Position numbers and translations under genes: made by a program. Shown here piece after piece: positions 23,302 to 29,589 of a stretch of DNA of 35,719 nucleotides; positions within the stretch are counted from its first letter, which is position 1; each line of letters opens with the position of its first letter. The notes below the pieces were generated by a model. The model ran no database searches. It had not been told where the DNA came from and saw nothing but the letters and a program-made list of their open reading frames with translations. This DNA is from Hyphomicrobiaceae bacterium (lineage in GTDB: Bacteria > Pseudomonadota > Alphaproteobacteria > Rhizobiales > Hyphomicrobiaceae): the NCBI GenBank assembly GCA_021730785.1, contig JAKFWF010000040.1, forward strand, positions 1 through 35,719, read 5' to 3'.

Positions 23302-23763
23302 TCAGTTGGTCTTCGCCGCTGGCTGGCCGGCAGTTGCGATCGCTTTCTCAAGATCCTCGCGCTCCTCGCAGCCCGATGGGCAGAGCGTGACGAGCTTCGC
23401 CAAATTGGCCTTCGCCTTGTCGATCTGGCCCAGCTCGACGAACATCTCGCCCTGGTATTCGAGCGCGCCCTTGTGGTTGGCGTCGTAATCGAGCGCCTTG
23501 GCATAGAACGTCGCCGCCTGTTTCACATCGCCCGACTTGCGCAACGAAAAGCCCATCAGATTGTAGATGTCGGCGTGCTGGTGGGTGGCCAGCAGCGGCG
23601 TCAGATCGGCGATGGCGCCCTTGAAGTCCATCGCCTTGATCTTGGCGCGAGGCGCGGTGAGATCGGGCGCGTCCTTCGACACCACGGTGTCGAGTGCGAG
23701 GGCGGTGCCTGCGAGCAGCAAGGTGGCGCCCGTGACGAGGGCCGCAAATTTATTCCGGCTCAT
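23302..23763 (-). CDS. Secreted tetratricopeptide-repeat protein
   Basis: 153 residues. After a signal peptide (MSRNKFAALVTGATLLLAGTALA) come about two TPR-like units: DIYNLMGFSLRKSGDVKQAATFYAKALDYD and HKGALEYQGEMFVELGQIDKAKANLAKL, with the W/L-G-Y-A-P pattern preserved. A C-terminal segment has two close cysteines (LCPSGCEERE), probably a disulfide. ATG 23763 is chosen because AGGAG ends 6 bases upstream; the ATG at 23769, in frame, directly abuts that ribosome site. It may be co-transcribed with pyrC. Its role is unknown. Confidence 0.8.
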   Translation of the reverse strand: MSRNKFAALVTGATLLLAGTALALDTVVSKDAPDLTAPRAKIKAMDFKGAIADLTPLLATHQHADIYNLMGFSLRKSGDVKQAATFYAKALDYDANHKGALEYQGEMFVELGQIDKAKANLAKLVTLCPSGCEEREDLEKAIATAGQPAAKTN

Positions 23764-23831
23764 GATCATCTCCTGCAGAGTTGTCGTGGGATGTCAGACT
23801 CTATGGCCCGGCACCCCATCACATCAGACCA

Positions 23832-23939
23832 TCACACTTTGTTGACGGTGAGGTCATAGCCGGCGCCGTCCTTGGCGATGGTGCCGGCGCCCGCAAACAG
23901 AAAGTGATAGCCGCTGATCTGGATCTTATCAGCGATCAC
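23832..23939 (-). other. Orphan coding-like 35-codon segment after the hydroxy-acid dehydrogenase gene
   Basis: Directly after the TGA of the alpha-hydroxy-acid dehydrogenase gene and in the same frame, the reading frame stays open for 36 codons (MIADKIQISGYHFLFAGAG from GTG 23939, ending LTVNKV). Wobble positions are almost all G or C, as in the neighbouring genes, so it looks like coding sequence. There is no properly spaced ribosome site. It may be a real micro-protein, the 3' remnant of a lost gene, or an extension cut off by a stop mutation. No family is recognised. Confidence 0.3.
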
Positions 23940-23942
23940 CCT

Positions 23943-25121
23943 TCACGGCCGGCGGTTGCGCATTCGGTCGGCATCGTTGTCCCACATGAGAAAGTCGGGG
24001 CCAAGGGCTGCGATGTCGGGCGCGCCCATCTGGGTCATCACAAATGCGACTTCCTTGCGGATCATGTCGACGGCGTGCGTTGCGCCAGCCTGGCCGCCGG
24101 CCGCCACGCCATAGAGCGTCCAGCGGCCAACGAAGGCGAACTTGGCGCCCAAACTCAGCGCCGTGATGATGTCGGCGCCACGTCGGATGCCGCTGTCGAA
24201 CATCACCGTTACCTTGTCGCCGACCGCATCGCGGATCGCCGGCAGGACCTCCAGCGGCGATGGCGCGCGGTCGAGCTGGCGGGCGCCGTGGTTCGAGATC
24301 ATCAGGCCATCGACGCCGAGGGTGGCTGCCCGTGTCGCATCCGCCGGGTGCATGATGCCCTTCAGCACGAGGGTGCGCGGCCACAGCTTGCGGATGCGGA
24401 TCACGTCGTCCCAGGTGAAGGCGCACGGGTGCTGCCCCGACATGAAGTCGAGGACTTCGTTCGGCGTGGCGCCGGGCGGGGCATACTTGACCCAGTTCGA
24501 CGTGGTGAGGCCGGGCGAGCTGTAATACTCGGCGAGCCAGCCCGGGTGGGCGAGCGCTTCGACTTTGGCATAGAGCGACGGCTTCATGGGCCGGGCAAAG
24601 CCGTTGCGGCGGTTGCGCTCGCGATTTGAATGGCCTGGCACGTCTACGGTCAGGACCAGGGTCGACAAGCCTGCCCGCTCGGTGCGCATGACCATGTCGT
24701 CGGCAATCGCCCGGTCGCGCGCGTTGTAGAGCTGATACCAGCTGTGCGCGGGCGCAACCTCGGCCACCTCCTCGATGGTTGCCGTACTGGCGCCCGAGAT
24801 GATGAACGGAATGTCGGCCGCGCGTGCCGCCTTCGCCAGCATGAGGTCGGCACCGGCGCGGAACAGGGCAGCCCCTCCAGTCGGCGCGATGCCGAACGGG
24901 TGCGCGTACGTGCGGCCGAACAGCGTCGTCGACTGGTCGGGCTTCATCGCATCGATGAGATAGCGCGGCACCAGACGGTGCTTTGCGAACGCCCGCTCGT
25001 TATGCGGCAAGCCGCCTTCGCCATCGACACCGCCCTCGATGAAGTCGAACGCGATTTTCGGCAGCCGGCGCTTGGCCGCACGCCTTAGATCGTCGAAATT
25101 GACTGCCGTCTCGATGCCCAT
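23943..25121 (-). CDS. FMN-dependent alpha-hydroxy-acid oxidase/dehydrogenase (LldD-like)
   Basis: 392 residues, the normal length. It oxidises a 2-hydroxy acid (lactate, glycolate or mandelate type) to the 2-oxo acid using FMN. The family signature SNHGARQLDRAPSPLEVLP contains the catalytic His278 and substrate-binding Arg281; canonical sequences read SNHGGRQLD. Lys254 (LVLKGI) and the FMN-phosphate segment DSGIRRGADI at 309-318 are also present. The N-terminal FDFIEGGVDGEGG and PTGGAALFR segments are typical. ATG 25121 has a GCAGG ribosome site. Which hydroxy acid is used cannot be told. The gene is followed in frame by the orphan segment at 23832-23939. Confidence 0.92.
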   Translation of the reverse strand: MGIETAVNFDDLRRAAKRRLPKIAFDFIEGGVDGEGGLPHNERAFAKHRLVPRYLIDAMKPDQSTTLFGRTYAHPFGIAPTGGAALFRAGADLMLAKAARAADIPFIISGASTATIEEVAEVAPAHSWYQLYNARDRAIADDMVMRTERAGLSTLVLTVDVPGHSNRERNRRNGFARPMKPSLYAKVEALAHPGWLAEYYSSPGLTTSNWVKYAPPGATPNEVLDFMSGQHPCAFTWDDVIRIRKLWPRTLVLKGIMHPADATRAATLGVDGLMISNHGARQLDRAPSPLEVLPAIRDAVGDKVTVMFDSGIRRGADIITALSLGAKFAFVGRWTLYGVAAGGQAGATHAVDMIRKEVAFVMTQMGAPDIAALGPDFLMWDNDADRMRNRRP

Positions 25122-25242
25122 CGCAGTGCCTGCCGCTCGTGATCCGACTATGGCTGGCAGACTTCAACGCTGCGCGGCCAAGGTCAATCGGCTTGCGCCG
25201 CACGGCCGCACTGCGAGGATGGTGGGTGTGGTGCAGCTGGAG

Positions 25243-25791
25243 TTAGCGACAAGCTGCCGTTTCATCTTTCGCGAAGAGTGTGCACTCGGCGCCCGCGTCG
25301 ACAAATTTGCCACCGACTTGAAGCCTGCTGCGATCGTGCACTTGATTGCACGCCCCTTGCGCTCGTCATGCCCGATGTGGAACACGCGATCCTCGCCGGC
25401 GAGCTGGGGTTTCGCGCTGGCCACCCACGCGCCGCGCATCGCGGCCTCAAGACCGCGCCCGAGGTGCGTCGGGCTGCCGATGAAATAATCGATACTCACC
25501 CCGAGAGGGCGGCCGAGAAGGGCAACGCCGTAGTCGGGGAAATCGCGGTGCAAATACCATTGGCAGTATCCGAACGGGACGTCGTCGACTGCCGCGATCA
25601 GGCTGTGGCACGGGTGGTCAAGGGCCGTCCTTGGCGTAAACTTCTTGAGGACGTAGTCGAGCGACACGGCCTCCCGCATGTAGAAGGGGGAAAAGGTGTG
25701 GTTCGTTCATCCATGCGTGCAGTTGCTCGAGATCGTCGAGCCGCAGGGGCTGCACTGATACTTGCCGCATAGAGCCTGTCGTTCGATCCAT
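25243..25791 (-). pseudogene. GNAT acetyltransferase (AAC(6')-like) broken by two frameshifts
   Basis: Read from ATG 25791, the frame gives MDRTTGSMRQVSVQPLRLDD and reaches AWMNEPHLF. Homology then continues in another frame with SPFYMREAVSLDYVLKKF, FGYCQWYLHRDFPDYG, GVSIDYFIGSPTHLGRGLEA (the acetyl-CoA loop) and HIGHDERKGRAIKCTIAAGF. The first shift falls in the T4C5 run (25686-25694 on the + strand). After AAGFKSVAN a second shift, in an AAATTT run near 25304-25309, restores FVDAGAECTLFAKDE and a stop at 25243-25245. The joined protein would be about 183 residues, resembling the AAC(6')/Acetyltransf_8 group. Both events are in homopolymers: one extra base and one missing base. A pseudogene or two sequence errors are both possible. 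Confidence 0.7.
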
Positions 25792-25844
25792 AGGCCGAAG
25801 CCGCTGCTGCCGTTTGACCCGCGCAGTCTCCGTTGCCCCCGCCC

Positions 25845-27014
25845 TCAGCTCCCCGGCAGTCCGTGCGCTTCGGGGAAGAACAGATCTTTCCACGTCGCCG
25901 GCTTGACCTTGATGCTGCCAACACTGTGCATGAACTCCGCGTACTTCATGGAGTTCTCGGGCGCCATGGTCCATTTCACCTGGGGGCCGGTGGCGATCGC
26001 CAGAACCTTGTCGACAGGCAGCTTCGACTTCGTGCTCTCGATCCAGTGCTCGGCCGCCGGCCGGGCGTCCTTGTTCATCATCTCGGTTGCCTCCGTGAAG
26101 GCCGCCATCAGCGCCTTGTAGAGTGCGGGGTTCTTGTCGTGGAACTGCGTCGAGGTCCAGGCCATCGTGAACGTGTGCGGGCCGCCGAACACGTCGTAGG
26201 AGTTCAGAATCGTGCGCACGCCCTCCTTCTCCAGCTGCTGGGTCTGGTAGGGCGGCACGCTGAACACCGAGCCGACGTCGGTCGAGCCGGACAGCAGCGC
26301 AATGGTGCTGTCGGGCGGCGACATGCCAACCGTGATCGGATCGAGCTTGGCGAAGTTCGCCTGGCCCCATTTCTGTGCCGCCGCCATTTGCAGAATGATC
26401 GCCTGGATCGACACTTTCGGTGCCGGCACGGCGATCTTGTCCTTGTCGGTGAAATCCGCGATCGACTTGATTTCGGGCTTGTTGGTGTTGAGAAGAACGG
26501 GCTGCGAGGTGAACGCGGCAATCCCCTTCACCGGGTTCGGCGTGCCCTGCGTGCGCGCCCAGATGGTGAGCAGGCCCGGCACGCCGCCGGTCACGACATC
26601 GATCGAACCCGACAGCAGCGCGTCGTTCATGGCAGCGGGACTGTTGAATACGGACCAGGTGGTCTTGACCTCGGGGATGCCCTGCAGCTTCGCGTGCTTC
26701 TCCAGAAGATTGAACCGCTCGATCAGGTTGAACTGCAGGTAGCCCATGGAGAACTGCCGGGCGAAGCGGACTTCGGGGACTTGGGCCGAGGCGGTGGTGG
26801 CGAAGCCGGTGAGCAGCAGGATGGCCGCGAGAAACGCGCGCCGGGCGTCGGTTGGGTTAGGCCGCCTTTCGCGGCCGTAACCCAACATGGTCGAAACGCT
26901 CGCAAAGCGTTGGGTTACGCGCGGAATGGCCAGCGATATCCATGCAGCGCTGTCACGGGCCGCGCTGATCCAACCTATGGACCCTACGGCTCCCGGCCGT
27001 GCTTCGAACTTCAT
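25845..27014 (-). CDS. SsuA/TauA-like ABC transporter substrate-binding protein with repeat-derived N-terminus
   Basis: 389 residues from ATG 27014. Residues 1-55 (beginning MKFEARPGAVGSIG) are encoded by repeat unit 1 and recur as short peptides in units 2 and 3. The real protein starts at about residue 58 with a signal peptide (RRAFLAAILLLTGFATTASAQ), then VPEVRFARQFSMGYLQFNLI and NSPAAMNDALLSGSIDVVTGG, the SsuA/NrtA/TauA-type fold for sulfonates, nitrate or pyrimidine precursors. ATG 27014 has GAGGGA 7 bases upstream, but would place the signal peptide 57 residues inside. ATG 26888 (residue 43), also within the repeat, gives a more plausible signal but has no ribosome site. No permease or ATPase gene is adjacent. 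The TauD-like gene upstream suggests a sulfonate theme. Confidence 0.85.
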   Translation of the reverse strand: MKFEARPGAVGSIGWISAARDSAAWISLAIPRVTQRFASVSTMLGYGRERRPNPTDARRAFLAAILLLTGFATTASAQVPEVRFARQFSMGYLQFNLIERFNLLEKHAKLQGIPEVKTTWSVFNSPAAMNDALLSGSIDVVTGGVPGLLTIWARTQGTPNPVKGIAAFTSQPVLLNTNKPEIKSIADFTDKDKIAVPAPKVSIQAIILQMAAAQKWGQANFAKLDPITVGMSPPDSTIALLSGSTDVGSVFSVPPYQTQQLEKEGVRTILNSYDVFGGPHTFTMAWTSTQFHDKNPALYKALMAAFTEATEMMNKDARPAAEHWIESTKSKLPVDKVLAIATGPQVKWTMAPENSMKYAEFMHSVGSIKVKPATWKDLFFPEAHGLPGS

Positions 27015-27077
27015 GGCGTCGTCCCTCTAATTGACTTGACGTTTCTCGCATCGACGACGGCCTTACGCAGGGCGTAG
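26851..27077. repeat. 227-bp tandem repeat, unit 1 (fused to the binding-protein gene)
   Basis: The unit starts GTTGGGTTAGGCCGC and ends ACGCAGGGCGTAG. Its first 36 bases form a near-perfect hairpin (GTTGGGTTA-GGCCGC against GCGGCCGTAACCCAAC, one bulge). Unit 1 differs from unit 3 at only about two positions over 190 bases (GAAACG/GCAACG, GATATCC/GATACCC). Its left edge falls inside the open frame of the binding protein, at codons NPT of NPTDARRAF. It carries an extra CTTGA near 27031. Confidence 0.9.
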
Positions 27078-27304
27078 GTTGGGTTAGGCCGCCCTTCGCG
27101 GCCGTAACCCAACATGGTCGCAACGCTCGCAAAGTGTTGGGTTACGCGCGGAATGGCCAGCGGTATCCATGCAGCGCCGTCACGGGCCGCGCTAACCCAA
27201 CCTACGGACCCTACGGATCCCGGCCGTGCTTCGAACTTCATGGCGTCGTCCCTCTATTTGACGTTTCTCGCATCGACGACGGCCTTACGCAGGGCGTAGC
27301 GTAG
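27078..27304. repeat. 227-bp tandem repeat, unit 2 (core with perfect 15-bp inverted ends)
   Basis: Same layout as unit 1 but more diverged. CGTAGGTTGGGTTAG at 27073-27087 is the exact reverse complement of CTAACCCAACCTACG at 27192-27206, outlining a 134-bp core with perfect 15-bp terminal inverted repeats, MITE-like in form. In units 1 and 3 the right end has decayed to CTGATCCAACCTATG. On the - strand it has an ATG (27241) preceded by GAGGGA that opens a 76-codon frame MKFEARPGSVGSVG, considered a by-product of the repeat rather than a gene. Confidence 0.9.
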
Positions 27305-27495
27305 GTTGGGTTAGGCCGCCTTTCGCGGCCGTAACCCAACATGGTCGCAACGCTCGCAAAGCGTTGGGTTACGCGCGGAATGGCCAGCGATACCCATGCA
27401 GCGCTGTCACGGGCCGCGCTGATCCAACCTATGGACCCTACGGCTCCCGGCCGTGCTTCGAACTTCATGGCGTCGTCCCTCTAATTGACGTTTCT
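27305..27495. repeat. 227-bp tandem repeat, unit 3 (truncated after 191 bp)
   Basis: Unit 3 matches unit 1 almost exactly up to CTAATTGACGTTTCT at 27495, and then the remaining 36 bases of the unit are missing. It stops 15 bases before the end of the TauD-like gene. It also contains the - strand ATG (27468) and GAGGGA, opening a 76-codon frame MKFEARPGAVGSIG. An additional GCGTA duplicates the junction with unit 2. Confidence 0.9.
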
Positions 27496-27510
27496 GTTGG
27501 TTGATCGCGC

Positions 27511-28389
27511 TCACGCAGCCAGCCGTGCATAGTCCTTCGTCGCCATAATCTGCACGCGGCGGATATAGCGCGGCTCGTCCGGGCGATAGTCGGGCACGGC
27601 GTTGTGGACGGTGCCGATGTTGTCCCACATGAGGACGTCGCCGGCGGTCCATTTGTGCGCGTGGAAATACTTGTCCTGCGCCTGGTGCGCGAACAGGTAG
27701 TCCAGGGTCTCAGCGCTTTCGGCCGCGTCCATGTCGTCGATCCACAGCGCGTAGCCGGGATTGCAATAGAGGATCTTGCGGCCGGTGATCGGATGCGTTG
27801 CGAAAATCGGCTGCTTGACGGGCGGCTTCTTGGCGCGTTGTTCCGCCGTCAACGGTGCGCGCGTCGAGCCGGGCTTCGCCCGCATCATGTCCCAGAACTT
27901 GACGAAGTCGTGGGTCGCGGTGCGCCCCTCGAGCCGCCGCTTCATGTCAGCCGGCAGGTCGTCATAGGCTGCGTGCATGTTGCGGAACTGGGTGTCGCCG
28001 AGCGGGCGGCAATCGCGCATCGGCACCTGAATGGCATATAGCAGGTTCGCCAATGCGATGTCGCGACTGTACGACATGTCGGTGTGCCAGCCCTGGCCTG
28101 CATCGCCGAGACCGGTCGGGCGGCCGTCGCGGGTGATGTTGGACAGGATCATCACTTCTGGGTGGCCGGGCTCATGGAACTGATTGGCGACGTTGATTTC
28201 AAGATCGCCGAACAGGCGCCCGAACGCCGCAAACGCCCCGGTTTCGAGGGTCTGGCGCGGAAAACACAGCACGCCGTGATGGCCTAGCGCCCGCAAAATC
28301 TTCTTGTAATCGGCATCGCTGACAGGCTTCGCCAGATCGAGGTCTTCGATCGACACGCCCAGGCTCTGCCCCGTCGGCACAATGCGCAT
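27511..28389 (-). CDS. TauD/TfdA-family Fe(II)/2-oxoglutarate dioxygenase
   Basis: 292 residues, normal length. The facial triad is present: His102 and Asp104 in GWHTDMSY and the distal His262 in NIGTVHNAVPDY; the 2-oxoglutarate-binding Arg is in PRYIRRVQI. The N-terminus GVSIEDLDLAKPVSDADYKK and GVLCFPRQTL are family-typical. Such enzymes hydroxylate taurine, other sulfonates, aryloxyalkanoates or related acids; the substrate is unknown. ATG 28389 has GAGGAAA upstream. It would lie upstream of the SsuA/TauA-like binding protein in a sulfonate-type unit, but the repeat array now separates the two. It diverges from bchI. Confidence 0.92.
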   Translation of the reverse strand: MRIVPTGQSLGVSIEDLDLAKPVSDADYKKILRALGHHGVLCFPRQTLETGAFAAFGRLFGDLEINVANQFHEPGHPEVMILSNITRDGRPTGLGDAGQGWHTDMSYSRDIALANLLYAIQVPMRDCRPLGDTQFRNMHAAYDDLPADMKRRLEGRTATHDFVKFWDMMRAKPGSTRAPLTAEQRAKKPPVKQPIFATHPITGRKILYCNPGYALWIDDMDAAESAETLDYLFAHQAQDKYFHAHKWTAGDVLMWDNIGTVHNAVPDYRPDEPRYIRRVQIMATKDYARLAA

Positions 28390-28462
28390 AAGGTTTCCTC
28401 GTAGTTTTTTGCCAAGCCTAGCACCGGCCGTGTGGCCTCGGAAAGGTACGATTCGCGACAGT

Positions 28463-28475
28463 GGGCAGTTTGCCC
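28463..28475. promoter_or_regulatory. Small palindrome in the tauD-like/bchI divergent spacer
   Basis: GGGCA-GTT-TGCCC at 28463-28475 is a 5-bp dyad in the 186-base spacer between the two divergent genes. It could be an operator. No TGT-N12-ACA box of the PpsR/CrtJ type, which controls many bch genes, was found in this spacer by eye. Confidence 0.2.
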
Positions 28476-28575
28476 GCCGTCCTCACCATGCGGACAACTG
28501 GCGCCTTCCACGCAGCCGCGACGCACCCTATGCTTCTATGAAACGTCCTGGACCGAGTGGAATCGAGACCCGCGC

Positions 28576-29589
28576 ATGGCATTGGTGTTCCCTTTTTCGG
28601 CGATCGTCGGCCAGGACGAGATGAAGCTCGCGCTGATGATCGCAGCCGTCGACCAGAGCGTCGGTGGCGTGCTGGTGCTCGGCGACCGGGGCACCGGCAA
28701 GTCGACCGCCGTGCGCGCGCTCGCCGACCTGCTGCCGGCCATGAAGGCCAGCCTCGACTGCCGCTATAACTGCGATCCAGCGAGCGCCTGCGAGGATTGC
28801 CAGAAGCGCAAGGGCCGCGCCGCCAAATCGCACATGGTGCCGGTGCCGGTGGTCGACCTGCCGCTTGGCGCCACCGAAGACCGCGTGGTTGGCGCGCTCG
28901 ACCTCGAACGGGCGCTGGCCGGCGGCGTCAAGGCGTTCGAACCGGGCTTGCTGGCACGTGCCAATCGCGGCTTCCTCTATATCGACGAGGTCAACCTGCT
29001 GGAAGACCACCTCGTCGACCTGCTGATCGACGTTGCCGCATCGGGCGAGAACGTGGTCGAGCGCGAGGGCCTGAGCGTGCGCCATCCGGCCCGCTTCGTG
29101 CTGGTCGGCAGCGGTAACCCCGAGGAAGGCGAATTGCGCCCGCAGTTGCTTGACCGGTTCGGGCTGTCGGTCGAAGTGCGCACGCCGACCGATCTCAAGA
29201 CCCGCGTCGATGTCGTGCGCCGCCGCGACACGTTCGAGCGCGACCGAGCCGGCTTCATCGAAACCTGGAGGAGTGAAGACGAAAAGCTGCGCCGGCAGAT
29301 CATCGCCGCGCGCAAGCGGCTGCCGGATGTCGCCGTCACCGACGCCGCGCTCGAACGGGCCGCCGCCTTGTGCATGAAGCTCGGCACCGATGGCCTGCGC
29401 GGCGAGCTGACGCTGATCCGCGCCGCCCGAGCGCTGGCAAGCCTCGAGGGCGACATGACGGTTGCCGACGCGCACCTGAAGCGCGTTGCGCCTCCCGCCC
29501 TGCGTCACCGGCTGCGCCGCAATCCGCTGGATGATGCCGGCTCGTCGGTGCGGGTCGAGCGGGCGATCGCGGAGCTGTTCGGCGCATGA
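28576..29589 (+). CDS. bchI: Magnesium chelatase ATPase subunit I
   Basis: 337 residues. This is the AAA+ motor that, with BchD and BchH, inserts Mg2+ into protoporphyrin IX, the first committed step to bacteriochlorophyll. FPFSAIVGQDEMKLAL, Walker A GDRGTGKST (36-44), VVDLPLGATEDRVVGALDLE, Walker B GFLYIDEVNLLEDH (132 on), the sensor SGNPEEGELRPQLLDRFGLS and DGLRGELTLIRAARA match the family closely. An unusual cluster Cys62-x3-Cys66-x5-Cys72-x2-Cys75 lies in the insertion after Walker A. The frame is open from 28432, but ATG 28576 gives the family N-terminus. The ribosome site is weak. The stop overlaps bchD (ATGA, 29586-29589). BchH is not in the window. Confidence 0.95.
   Translation: MALVFPFSAIVGQDEMKLALMIAAVDQSVGGVLVLGDRGTGKSTAVRALADLLPAMKASLDCRYNCDPASACEDCQKRKGRAAKSHMVPVPVVDLPLGATEDRVVGALDLERALAGGVKAFEPGLLARANRGFLYIDEVNLLEDHLVDLLIDVAASGENVVEREGLSVRHPARFVLVGSGNPEEGELRPQLLDRFGLSVEVRTPTDLKTRVDVVRRRDTFERDRAGFIETWRSEDEKLRRQIIAARKRLPDVAVTDAALERAAALCMKLGTDGLRGELTLIRAARALASLEGDMTVADAHLKRVAPPALRHRLRRNPLDDAGSSVRVERAIAELFGA

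Noticed and set aside
25833-27077. + strand open frame (414 codons) over the binding-protein gene
   Set aside because: Antisense to a clearly recognisable signal peptide and SsuA/TauA-like fold; its composition is low-complexity Arg/Gly/His.
27011-27241. 76-codon - strand frames in repeat units 2 and 3 (27011-27241 and 27238-27468)
   Set aside because: They are products of the repeat: same ATG, same ribosome site, same peptide, ending in unit-specific sequence. There is no sign of selection as separate proteins.
26851-27495. CRISPR array
   Set aside because: Three long 227-bp direct units with internal palindromes and no unique spacers do not fit CRISPR structure.
28390-28575. PpsR/CrtJ operator (TGT-N12-ACA) ahead of bchI
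   Set aside because: The ACA triplets at 28458 and 28494 have no TGT at the required distance.
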